From: Vulcanimicrobiota bacterium
GTDB lineage: Bacteria > Vulcanimicrobiota > Vulcanimicrobiia > Vulcanimicrobiales > Vulcanimicrobiaceae
NCBI GenBank assembly: GCA_003167055.1
Contig: PMUE01000154.1
Location: forward strand, 1 to 6,712
Length of the DNA stretch: 6,712 nucleotides
Direction: 5' to 3'
The translations under genes were made by a program, and so were the position numbers. This document shows, piece after piece, positions 1 through 5,132 of the stretch. The notes beneath the pieces are model-generated. The model did no database searches, had not been told where the DNA came from, and was given only the letters and a program-made list of their open reading frames with translations. Position 1 is the stretch's first letter, and each line of letters opens with the position of its first letter.

Positions 1-364
1 TCGGCAAGACGTTGCCGCAGACGTAACTCGTGCTTGCAATCGGGCCGAAGACGAGATTCTGCTGACCGGCGACCCCTGCGACGGCCTGCACGGTTTCCGC
101 GCTAGTTCCCGACACCGTGAACGGCGTTTGGTACTGAAACTTCGTCGGCGACGTCTGCGGCGAGGAGCCGTCGGTGGTGTAAAAGATGACATTACCGGCC
201 GCTGCGTCCGTAATCGTCACCGTGAAGGGACAACTCTGCGTGGTGAACGCGGGCGAAATCAACGGAGCCGGCGGCGTCGCGGGCGGCGGCCCGGGCGGGC
301 ATCCCGTTAGTGCAAAAAGCGCGACTGCAAAAAGAAGCTTGCGCGCAAGCGGAAACGTTCGCAT
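1..364 (-). CDS. Lipoprotein with chitobiase/beta-hexosaminidase C-terminal-like (CHB_HEX_C) domain, 3' end outside the window
   Basis: The frame is open from an ATG at 364-362 to the left edge, giving 121 residues with no stop. The N-terminus is a lipoprotein signal peptide: basic residues (R2, R8, K9), a hydrophobic core (about 10-19) and a lipobox LTGC with the lipidated Cys at 22. A proline-rich tether follows (23-38). Residues about 40-98 resemble the small beta-sandwich domain found after chitobiases and in many surface proteins: the core reads IFYTTDGSSP (60-69), followed by a YQTPFTVSGT stretch (79-88). By family knowledge that domain is a structural or binding module and does not itself show enzyme activity. 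The gene follows the DoxX gene by 25 nt, with a G-rich stretch six bases before the ATG as a plausible ribosome site. Surface anchoring is well supported. The function of the missing part is unknown. Confidence 0.8.
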   Translation of the reverse strand, partial: MRTFPLARKLLFAVALFALTGCPPGPPPATPPAPLISPAFTTQSCPFTVTITDAAAGNVIFYTTDGSSPQTSPTKFQYQTPFTVSGTSAETVQAVAGVAGQQNLVFGPIASTSYVCGNVLP

Positions 365-389
365 GGCACACCCCCCAAGGGAATGGGGT

Positions 390-935
390 TTATGCGCTGG
401 GCGCGGTGGGTCCCGTCATCGGCGGTTCTTCCACGAAGACTACCGCCGGTTCTGTTTTGCGCGGACGGCGGAAATGCGCGAGCAGGCCGTCGACGCCGAG
501 GACGCGGCCGGTCGGCAGCACGAGATTGATTGCCGAGAGCACCAGTGCGGCAGAATCGAGACCGGACCACACGCTCAAGTGCATGAGTCCGCCCTTTGCC
601 GAGATGTAGTTGAGCGAGAGCAGCACGCCAATCAATCCGCCAAGGCGTGTGTAAAACCCGAGCAGCAGCAAACATCCGGTGACGACCTCTCCCAACCGCA
701 CCAGTTCGGCAAAGAACCACGCATTGGGCAGTACGACGTTGGTGAGAAAAGCTTGATACGGTCCGCTATTGTGCGAGATCTGCGTGTTAAGGAATTGCGT
801 CATCATGCCGTTGGGCGGCATGAAGTCCTGACTGTTGAGAAACTTTGGAATGCCGTGCATCAACCAAAACGCGCCGGCATAGATCCGGAACAGTGCGAGC
901 CAGTACGCGTACGTTCGTGCAGATGGGAGTTTCAC
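390..935 (-). CDS. DoxX-family integral membrane protein
   Basis: This is a 181-residue protein starting at a GTG at 935-933. That start is chosen because a full GAAGGAGG Shine-Dalgarno lies seven bases upstream and because the GTG overlaps the TGA of the preceding glycosyltransferase (GTGA junction). A longer in-frame reading to 1121 only translates the glycosyltransferase in another frame. The protein has about four hydrophobic segments (roughly residues 11-28, 66-95, 97-112 and 124-141), with DoxX-like features such as FRIYAGAFWLMHGIPKF near the N-terminus and LGEVVTGCLLLLGFYTRLGG at 81-100. The last 25 or so residues form a charged, then Pro-rich cytoplasmic-type tail. DoxX/DoxD proteins are linked to thiosulfate:quinone oxidoreductase and to redox stress, but most family members are uncharacterised. 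Here no partner subunit is visible, so the role is open. Confidence 0.8.
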   Translation of the reverse strand: MKLPSARTYAYWLALFRIYAGAFWLMHGIPKFLNSQDFMPPNGMMTQFLNTQISHNSGPYQAFLTNVVLPNAWFFAELVRLGEVVTGCLLLLGFYTRLGGLIGVLLSLNYISAKGGLMHLSVWSGLDSAALVLSAINLVLPTGRVLGVDGLLAHFRRPRKTEPAVVFVEEPPMTGPTAPSA

Positions 936-2098
936 GCTGGAACCTCCTTCGGTGCCGCGGCCAGCCGCAGAATCAATGCTGCTGCGTCGCGCGCGGCGTT
1001 CGGGCGCCCATGCCGCCCTGCTGCGGTGATCATTCGCGCGCGGCGCTCCGAATCCGTCAGAATAGCCGTCAACGCATGCGGAAGGTCGGACGTCCGGCGT
1101 GCCCGCATTGCGACACCCCACTCGGTGAGGACGCGCACGTTCCGTTCTTCTTGTCCCGGCAGCGGCTTGAGCAAAATAATCGGAATCTGAGCGGCAAGCG
1201 CCTCGGCAGTGCTCAGCCCGCCTGGTTTGGTGACAAACGCATCTGCTGCGTGCATAAAGTCGTACACGTTGTCGACAAAGCGCACGACGCGCACCGGATA
1301 ACTCACGCTCTCCGCGGTAGCAAGCACGCGGCTCTCTGCACGCGCATTGCGGCCGGCAATTACGACGGCGGCAATCGGCATCTGCATCGGTTCCATCGCG
1401 CGCAGCGTGCGACCCAGCGGTCCGATTCCCAGACCCCCGCCCATGACCAGCGCGATCGGCCGATCCAGCGGTAGTCCCAAGCGCTCGCGAATAGCACTCA
1501 CCGGCTCATCGGCACGCGCAAACCGCGGATCGACGGGAATTCCTGACACCGTAATACGGTCGGCACGCACGCCCCGCGCCACCATCAGGTCGCGCATGGC
1601 GTCGGTCGCGACGCAGTAGCCGTCGATGTTGTCGTGGATCCAAAACGCGTGCACCGCAAAATCGGTGACGATGCCGACGACCGGCGGCGCATCGTCGTAG
1701 ATACGCTTGTATTCCGCCATCGCGCCGCACGGAAATGCGTGCGTGCAGACGATTGCGTCGGGCCGTTCTTTTTCGATGAGCGGCCGAAGATTGCCGGCGG
1801 TGAACTGCTGCGCCCAGGTGCGAAAGGGCCCGACTTCGGTCGCGCGCTCGGCGCGATCGTAGATGTAGCGGTACATCTGCGGAATCGTCTTGACCATGCG
1901 CAGGTACCCGTCGGACACGACGCGGGAAACGACCAGCGCGGCGTACTTATACGAATCGACGACTTGGGTTTGAACGTCGGGATCAACTTCCGCGAGCGCG
2001 ACGCAGACGGCGTTGGCGGCTGAGACATGCCCGACGCCCACACTCGCCGAGAGAAAGAGAACGCGGATTAGTGTCCCGCTCCGTACATACCGGTGCAT
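932..2098 (-). CDS. MGDG-synthase/UgtP-type diacylglycerol glycosyltransferase
   Basis: This is a 388-residue GT-B enzyme expected to transfer a sugar from UDP-sugar to diacylglycerol at the inner face of the membrane, making glycolipids. The N-terminal MGDG-synthase domain spans about residues 11-190, with SASVGVGH at 18-24 (family signature SASxGxGH) and TDFAVHAFWIH at 145-155. The GT28-type C-terminal domain (about 214-375) has a glycine-rich loop GGGLGIGP at 220-227, the donor-binding TKPGGLSTAE at 290-299 and PGQEERN at 314-320. Family members normally begin a few residues before the RVLFLSAS strand. Here the residues before it (MHRYVRSGTL) come from the inverted repeat of the mobile-like element at 2068-2340, which provides the ATG at 2098. 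No good Shine-Dalgarno precedes it. A TTG at 2188 would give 418 residues, with 30 more from the element, and is less likely. Sugar and acceptor are inferred from the family only. Confidence 0.85.
   Translation of the reverse strand: MHRYVRSGTLIRVLFLSASVGVGHVSAANAVCVALAEVDPDVQTQVVDSYKYAALVVSRVVSDGYLRMVKTIPQMYRYIYDRAERATEVGPFRTWAQQFTAGNLRPLIEKERPDAIVCTHAFPCGAMAEYKRIYDDAPPVVGIVTDFAVHAFWIHDNIDGYCVATDAMRDLMVARGVRADRITVSGIPVDPRFARADEPVSAIRERLGLPLDRPIALVMGGGLGIGPLGRTLRAMEPMQMPIAAVVIAGRNARAESRVLATAESVSYPVRVVRFVDNVYDFMHAADAFVTKPGGLSTAEALAAQIPIILLKPLPGQEERNVRVLTEWGVAMRARRTSDLPHALTAILTDSERRARMITAAGRHGRPNAARDAAALILRLAAAPKEVPA
943..950 (-). promoter_or_regulatory. Strong ribosome binding site for the DoxX gene
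   Basis: The minus strand reads GAAGGAGG here, seven bases before the GTG at 935. It lies inside the last codons of the glycosyltransferase and decides the DoxX start, showing the two genes are translated from one message. Confidence 0.85.
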
Positions 2099-2101
2099 TC
2101 G
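2068..2101 (+). repeat. Left terminal inverted repeat
   Basis: It pairs with 2307-2340 over 34 bases with three mismatches (at 2081, 2090 and 2093). Read on the minus strand it contains an ATG at 2098-2096 followed by nine sense codons (MHRYVRSGTL) that run in frame into the glycosyltransferase. Confidence 0.9.
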
Positions 2102-2200
2102 CTGGAGCCGCAGTTGACCGGAGTCGAGGCGCGAGGAGGGAGCATAGCCGTAGCTCTGTGACTGACGAGCAACGACGACTCCGGCCAACTGCGGCCCAGC
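2101..2200. repeat. Internal hairpin A of the element
   Basis: Bases 2101-2126 are complementary to 2176-2200 with one mismatch and one single-base bulge, enclosing a loop of 49 bases. In a minus-strand transcript the hairpin ends just two bases before the glycosyltransferase ATG at 2098, so it forms the immediate leader of that gene. An 11-base stretch at 2167-2177 can alternatively pair perfectly with 2232-2242, which would compete with this stem. Confidence 0.75.
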
Positions 2201-2212
2201 CCTTCGGGTTGC

Positions 2213-2301
2213 CTCATCGGCGTCCCGCGGACGTCGTTGCTCTTCGCTCGCAAGGCGCTACTTTTGTCGCTCATTGCGCCTCGCCCGCGGAAGCCGATGA
2301 G
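2213..2301. repeat. Internal hairpin B of the element
   Basis: Bases 2213-2230 (CTCATCGGC, then CCGCGG at the inner end) are complementary to 2285-2301 apart from a short internal bulge, giving about 15 paired bases around a loop of 54 bases. With hairpin A and the terminal repeats the whole element can fold as a closed stem carrying two side arms. Confidence 0.7.
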
Positions 2302-2306
2302 CGCGA

Positions 2307-2340
2307 CGAATGCATCGCTATGTACGCAGCGGGACACTAA
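2307..2340 (-). repeat. Right terminal inverted repeat
   Basis: This is the reverse complement of 2068-2101 with 31 of 34 matches. On the plus strand it carries an ATG at 2310 that also reads MHRYVRSGTL outward, here entering the antisense of DUF1292 where no real gene exists. Its outer CTA is the complement of the DUF1292 stop codon. Confidence 0.9.
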
Positions 2341-2636
2341 CTGTCGCCGCCTTCCTCTCCGGCTTCCTCGGCAAACACCAAAAATTCGTCGAGGATTTCT
2401 TGCGCGAGCGTATCGTCTTCGAGCAGATTGCCCTCGAGATCGGTCACGATGAACTCGCTCTCCGCCTCATCATCTTGCGGCTCGTGCATGAGCACCGCAT
2501 AGGACGCCCCATCGTCGGGATCCTCGAGAATGCCCACCACCTCAAACGGCAGCTCCCCGCCGTCCTTGGTCTCGATGTAGAGCACCTCGCTCAATTCGAG
2601 CGGGCCGCTCTTGGTTTCACCGTTGTTGGACGACAT
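2337..2636 (-). CDS. DUF1292 family small acidic protein
   Basis: This is a 99-residue, strongly acidic protein. The ATG at 2636-2634 is chosen because AAAGGAG sits five bases upstream. A longer frame reaching 2723 would only overlap MltG. The body matches the DUF1292 (UPF0473) pattern: ELSEVLYIETKDGGELPFEVVGIL at about 14-37, then SYAVLMHEPQDDEAESEFIV (45-64) and a C-terminal helix ending in an acidic EEAGEEGGDS tail. Biochemical function of the family is not established. In Firmicutes such genes sit beside ruvX and often near mltG, as they do here (19 nt after MltG). The TAG stop lies at the very edge of the repeat element, so the insertion lies exactly at the end of this gene. The final residue or stop may therefore have been altered, though the family C-terminus is variable. 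Confidence 0.85.
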   Translation of the reverse strand: MSSNNGETKSGPLELSEVLYIETKDGGELPFEVVGILEDPDDGASYAVLMHEPQDDEAESEFIVTDLEGNLLEDDTLAQEILDEFLVFAEEAGEEGGDS

Positions 2637-2641
2637 TTGCG

Positions 2642-2648
2642 CTCCTTT
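2642..2648 (-). promoter_or_regulatory. Ribosome binding site of the DUF1292 gene
   Basis: The minus strand reads AAAGGAG five bases before the ATG at 2636, in the 19-nt gap after the MltG stop. It settles the start against the longer reading frame. Confidence 0.85.
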
Positions 2649-2655
2649 GAATCTC

Positions 2656-3615
2656 TTAATGAAGACAGCGTTCGACATTGGCCTGGTGCTCGGCAAGCGT
2701 CTTCGCAAAGACATGATGCCCATTCCCGCAGTAGACGTAATATAAATCGTCGGTTTTGGCCGGATGCAACGCGGCGAGGAGGGAGGGCTGCCCAGGGTTG
2801 GCGATCGGGGTCGGCGGCAGGCCCGCGTGCTGATAGGTATTATACGGTGAATCGATCTGCAAGTCGTGCAGGGAGAGCTCCGACTTGTGCTCCGGCAGCG
2901 CGTATTCGATGGTTGCGTCGACCTGCAGCGGCATCCCCAGGCGCAGCCGGTTGTAGATCACGCCGGCAATCACTGGGCGGTCGCTTTCGATCTTGGCCTC
3001 GCGTTCGACGAGCGATGCGACGGTTACCGCCTGCGCCAACGTCACGTGGAGCGCGCGTGCGCGCTGCGCAGCATCCGGCGGCAATTCCTTGGCAAACTGG
3101 TCGGTCAGCATGCGCGTCACTTGGTCCGGCGTCGCGGCGAGCGGCACCAAATAGGTGCTCGGGAACAAGTAGCCCTCGTGTCCGTGAAATGCCCGGTCGA
3201 AGGCAGCAGCGCGGCCGATGCCCTCGTCTTGTAGGCGCTGCGCAATCTGCGCGGCGGTAAAGCCTTCGGGGATCGTGACCCACGTCGCGATTTGTGCGCC
3301 GCCGCTGCGCAGCTGATTGAGAATTTCCGCCTGTGTCTCGTGCGGTGCAAATGCATATGCGCCGGCACGTACCTCTTCATCGGCGTGACCGATGCGGGCG
3401 AGCACGCGAAAGCTCAACGCGTTCCGAATGATGCCGCGCGACTCGAGCAAGGCCGCGATATCGCTCAAGGTCGAGCCGCGCGGAATGATCACCTGGACCG
3501 CCGTCGCCGGTAGCGACCGGTCGAGATAGACGAACGCGGTCCATACGGCAAACACGCCGGCGACAACGACGACGACCACGGCGACCAGCGCCACGAGAAC
3601 CCGATTGCGCGTCAC
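2656..3615 (-). CDS. mltG: Endolytic murein transglycosylase MltG (YceG-like)
   Basis: The 319-residue protein is expected to cleave nascent glycan strands at the outer face of the cytoplasmic membrane and so set glycan chain length. A single Val-rich membrane anchor spans residues 6-28. A LysM-like region follows at about 40-110 (VIIPRGSTLSDIAALLESRGII), and then the catalytic YceG domain. Visible family marks are ASLVEREAK at 200-208 with the glutamate pair E204/E206 (the first corresponds to the catalytic Glu in this motif), YNRLRLGMPLQVDATIEYAL at 221-240, SPYNTYQHAGLPPTPIANPG at 256-275 and the C-terminal YYVYCGNGHHVFAKTLAEH. Length is normal for the family. Its ATG overlaps the RuvX stop (ATGA at 3615-3612), indicating coupled translation. 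Confidence 0.95.
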   Translation of the reverse strand: MTRNRVLVALVAVVVVVVAGVFAVWTAFVYLDRSLPATAVQVIIPRGSTLSDIAALLESRGIIRNALSFRVLARIGHADEEVRAGAYAFAPHETQAEILNQLRSGGAQIATWVTIPEGFTAAQIAQRLQDEGIGRAAAFDRAFHGHEGYLFPSTYLVPLAATPDQVTRMLTDQFAKELPPDAAQRARALHVTLAQAVTVASLVEREAKIESDRPVIAGVIYNRLRLGMPLQVDATIEYALPEHKSELSLHDLQIDSPYNTYQHAGLPPTPIANPGQPSLLAALHPAKTDDLYYVYCGNGHHVFAKTLAEHQANVERCLH

Positions 3616-4025
3616 GAACCGCCTAAGCGCCGGCGAGCGAGAAAGGTCTCGAGAATCAGCGCGGCGGCCATCTTGTCGACGACGTCCTTGCGTTTCTTGC
3701 GCGATACGTCGGCCGCGATGAGCGTTTTCGTCGCCTGCGCCGTCGTCATGCGCTCGTCGACGCGATGAATCGTTCCGTTGTAAACCTTGCGCAGTGATTC
3801 GACAAAGGCGTCCATCTTCTGCGCCGCGATCCCGCGCTCGCCCGAAAGCGCGACCGGATCACCGACGACGAGCTCGCGCGCTTTGTACGATTCGGCCAAT
3901 TCGTTAATTCGCTCAAGATCGGTGCGCAGGTTGGTGCGCACGATCGTGTCGGCGGGCAAGGCAAAGGTCTCGGTCGGGTCGGCGATGGCGACGCCGATCC
4001 GTTTGCTGCCCACGTCGAGCGCCAT
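3612..4025 (-). CDS. ruvX: Pre-16S rRNA nuclease / Holliday junction resolvase-like RuvX (YqgF)
   Basis: The 137-residue RNase H-fold protein is expected to finish the 5' end of 16S rRNA; the older name suggests a Holliday-junction resolvase. The N-terminal ALDVGSKRIGVA strand carries the catalytic-type D4. VVGDPVALSGERG (53-65) is the second conserved block, where the usual hydrophobic residue after VVG is replaced by D56. VDERMTT (89-95) supplies the acidic pair, and VDKMAAALILETFL (116-129) supplies the last conserved Asp, D117. The ATG at 4025 lies five bases after the RecO stop. The protein begins only three residues before the catalytic Asp, shorter than many homologues, which usually have a few more residues, so a non-standard upstream start cannot be excluded. 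Confidence 0.92.
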   Translation of the reverse strand: MALDVGSKRIGVAIADPTETFALPADTIVRTNLRTDLERINELAESYKARELVVGDPVALSGERGIAAQKMDAFVESLRKVYNGTIHRVDERMTTAQATKTLIAADVSRKKRKDVVDKMAAALILETFLARRRLGGS

Positions 4026-4030
4026 AATCG

Positions 4031-4771
4031 CTATGACGCGGCCTTCGGCTTTCTGCCCAAGTGATGCACGACGATGTCGTCAATCGCGGCCGCGACGCGC
4101 GGGCGCGCGAGTAACATTGCGGCTCCGCCGCCACGCGGCGTACGCAGGCCCGCAAGATTGCGCAGATCATCCGCATCGAGTTCGACCAGATCGCGCCAGA
4201 TCTCGCGGCAGCGCGCGCAGATGAAACCGCCCGCCTGTGGATCGACCCACGCCGCGTCCCGCTCGAAGTCTTTTCCGCAGCGAATGCAGGCATCGATCGG
4301 GGGCTCAATGCCGAGCGACGCGAGCAGCCGCAGCGAAAAGCGCGGCACCAGCGTTCGCGGCGCATCGCTGGCCGCGATCGCGGCGATGACGCCGGCGAGT
4401 AACTCGTAGATGTCGGGCACGGCCAAGTCGGGTTCGCAAAATGCGTCGATCAGTTCGGCGACGAGCTGCGCCGTTGCAAAGCGCTCCGGTTCGACCAGCC
4501 GCTCCCACGGCGCGCGCACAATGTCGGCGTTCACGATGACGTCCAGCGAGCGACCGTGATGCATCTGCAGCTCGCACTCATTGCCGAACTCAAGCCGGCC
4601 GGCGAAGTGACTTTTTGCACGGCGCACGCCTTTCGCCACCGCGTCGAGTTTTCCGCGTTCGGTCGTAAAGAGCCGGATGATGCGATCGGCCTCACCGAGT
4701 GGGCGCGCGCGCAGCACAATGCCGCGCGTCTTATACGAGCGGGCCGAAGGAATGGGGAAGCAGCTCCGCAA
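4031..4771 (-). CDS. recO: DNA repair protein RecO
   Basis: The 246-residue recombination mediator is expected to load RecA on SSB-coated DNA with RecR. An N-terminal OB-fold spans about residues 13-90 (YKTRGIVLRARPLGEADRI, then FTTERGKLDAVAKGVRR). The helical domain carries a four-cysteine zinc site: C162-x2-C165 and C185-x2-C188, as in many Gram-positive-type RecO proteins. The start is unusual. An in-frame TGA ends 9 bases before 4771, and the only common initiator that leaves the OB-fold whole is the TTG at 4771-4769, which places the first 41 nt inside cdd. An ATT at 4753 and a GTG at the IVL of the first strand are the alternatives. No strong Shine-Dalgarno precedes the TTG, so translation may be coupled to cdd. 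Confidence 0.93.
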   Translation of the reverse strand: MRSCFPIPSARSYKTRGIVLRARPLGEADRIIRLFTTERGKLDAVAKGVRRAKSHFAGRLEFGNECELQMHHGRSLDVIVNADIVRAPWERLVEPERFATAQLVAELIDAFCEPDLAVPDIYELLAGVIAAIAASDAPRTLVPRFSLRLLASLGIEPPIDACIRCGKDFERDAAWVDPQAGGFICARCREIWRDLVELDADDLRNLAGLRTPRGGGAAMLLARPRVAAAIDDIVVHHLGRKPKAAS

Positions 4772-5132
4772 CCGTGGTCGTCACCGGACCATCGGGGGTC
4801 GTAAATACGACCGTCATGTTGGGATTGAATTCCGCGAGCACCTGACGGCAGGCGCCGCACGGGCTCGTCACGACGCCATCCGGCCCGGCAACGGCGATCG
4901 TCGCGAAGTTACGATAACCCGCCGTTACTGCGGTACCGATCGCGACGCGCTCGGCACACATCGTCAGCCCGTAGCTGGCATTTTCGACGTTACATCCCAG
5001 AAAGACGTGGCCGTCACCGGTGTCGAGTGCGGCGCCTACCGTAAAGTGCGAGTAGGGAGCGTAGGCGTTTTCGCGCGCATCGCGCGCGGCAGAGAGCAGC
5101 GCTTCGTGCTCACTGAGCAACGTCATGCTCAT
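4731..5132 (-). CDS. cdd: Cytidine deaminase, small tetrameric type
   Basis: The 133-residue enzyme deaminates cytidine and deoxycytidine to uridine forms in pyrimidine salvage. The ATG at 5132 is preferred: GAGG lies nine bases upstream, and the reading from there gives the usual family length. An ATG two codons later (5126) is possible, while the frame to 5219 only runs into corC. YAPYSHFTVGAAL (24-36) and CNVENASYG (47-55, with N48 and E50 for ribose binding) precede the catalytic MCAE (C59, E61). The second zinc motif is SPCGACRQ (C92, C95). Three cysteines as zinc ligands mark the Bacillus-type tetrameric form. It overlaps the end of corC by 23 nt and the beginning of recO by 41 nt. In many bacteria era lies between cdd and recO; it is absent here. 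Confidence 0.95.
   Translation of the reverse strand: MSMTLLSEHEALLSAARDARENAYAPYSHFTVGAALDTGDGHVFLGCNVENASYGLTMCAERVAIGTAVTAGYRNFATIAVAGPDGVVTSPCGACRQVLAEFNPNMTVVFTTPDGPVTTTVAELLPHSFGPLV

Larger units (their letters stand above)
2068..2340. mobile_element. MITE-like element with 34-bp terminal inverted repeats and TA edges
   Basis: This 273-bp segment is bounded by near-perfect inverted repeats that begin GTGTCCCGCT internally to a TA dinucleotide at each edge (2069-2070 and 2338-2339). A TA target duplication with inverted ends of about 30 bp is what IS630/Tc1-mariner elements and their non-autonomous derivatives (for example Neisserial Correia elements) show, so a MITE of that kind is the best reading. 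No transposase fits inside. The interior folds into two further hairpins. It separates DUF1292 from the glycosyltransferase: the right edge forms the TAG stop of DUF1292 and the left repeat supplies the start of the glycosyltransferase. Alternatives are a structured intergenic repeat of another class or a structured RNA leader. Mobility cannot be shown from a single copy. Confidence 0.65.

Noticed and set aside
186..1190. Long plus-strand open frame of 334 codons opposite the lipoprotein, DoxX and glycosyltransferase genes
   Set aside because: It crosses three well-supported minus-strand genes, has no family-like motifs and shows Arg/Ala-rich antisense composition typical of GC-rich shadow frames.
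2130..2190. Sigma70-like promoter in the element driving the glycosyltransferase (TTGCTC with TATGCT on the minus strand)
   Set aside because: The spacing is about 20 bases and the -35 match is poor. The evidence is too weak in GC-rich sequence to call a promoter.
2068..2340. Paired 89-codon frames on both strands inside the element (MSRSVHTGAF and MSRCVHSDAF starts) as possible small genes
   Set aside because: Their similar beginnings are explained by the inverted repeats being read inward on each strand. No ribosome sites or domain patterns are seen.
2060..2340. Element as an intrinsic terminator after DUF1292
   Set aside because: Stems are long but no T-tract follows any of them on the minus strand, so a Rho-independent terminator is not supported.
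2310..3260. Plus-strand frame starting in the right inverted repeat and running 316 codons through antisense of DUF1292 and MltG
   Set aside because: Only its first ten codons are explained by the repeat. The rest is low-complexity antisense of two real genes, so it is not called as a gene.
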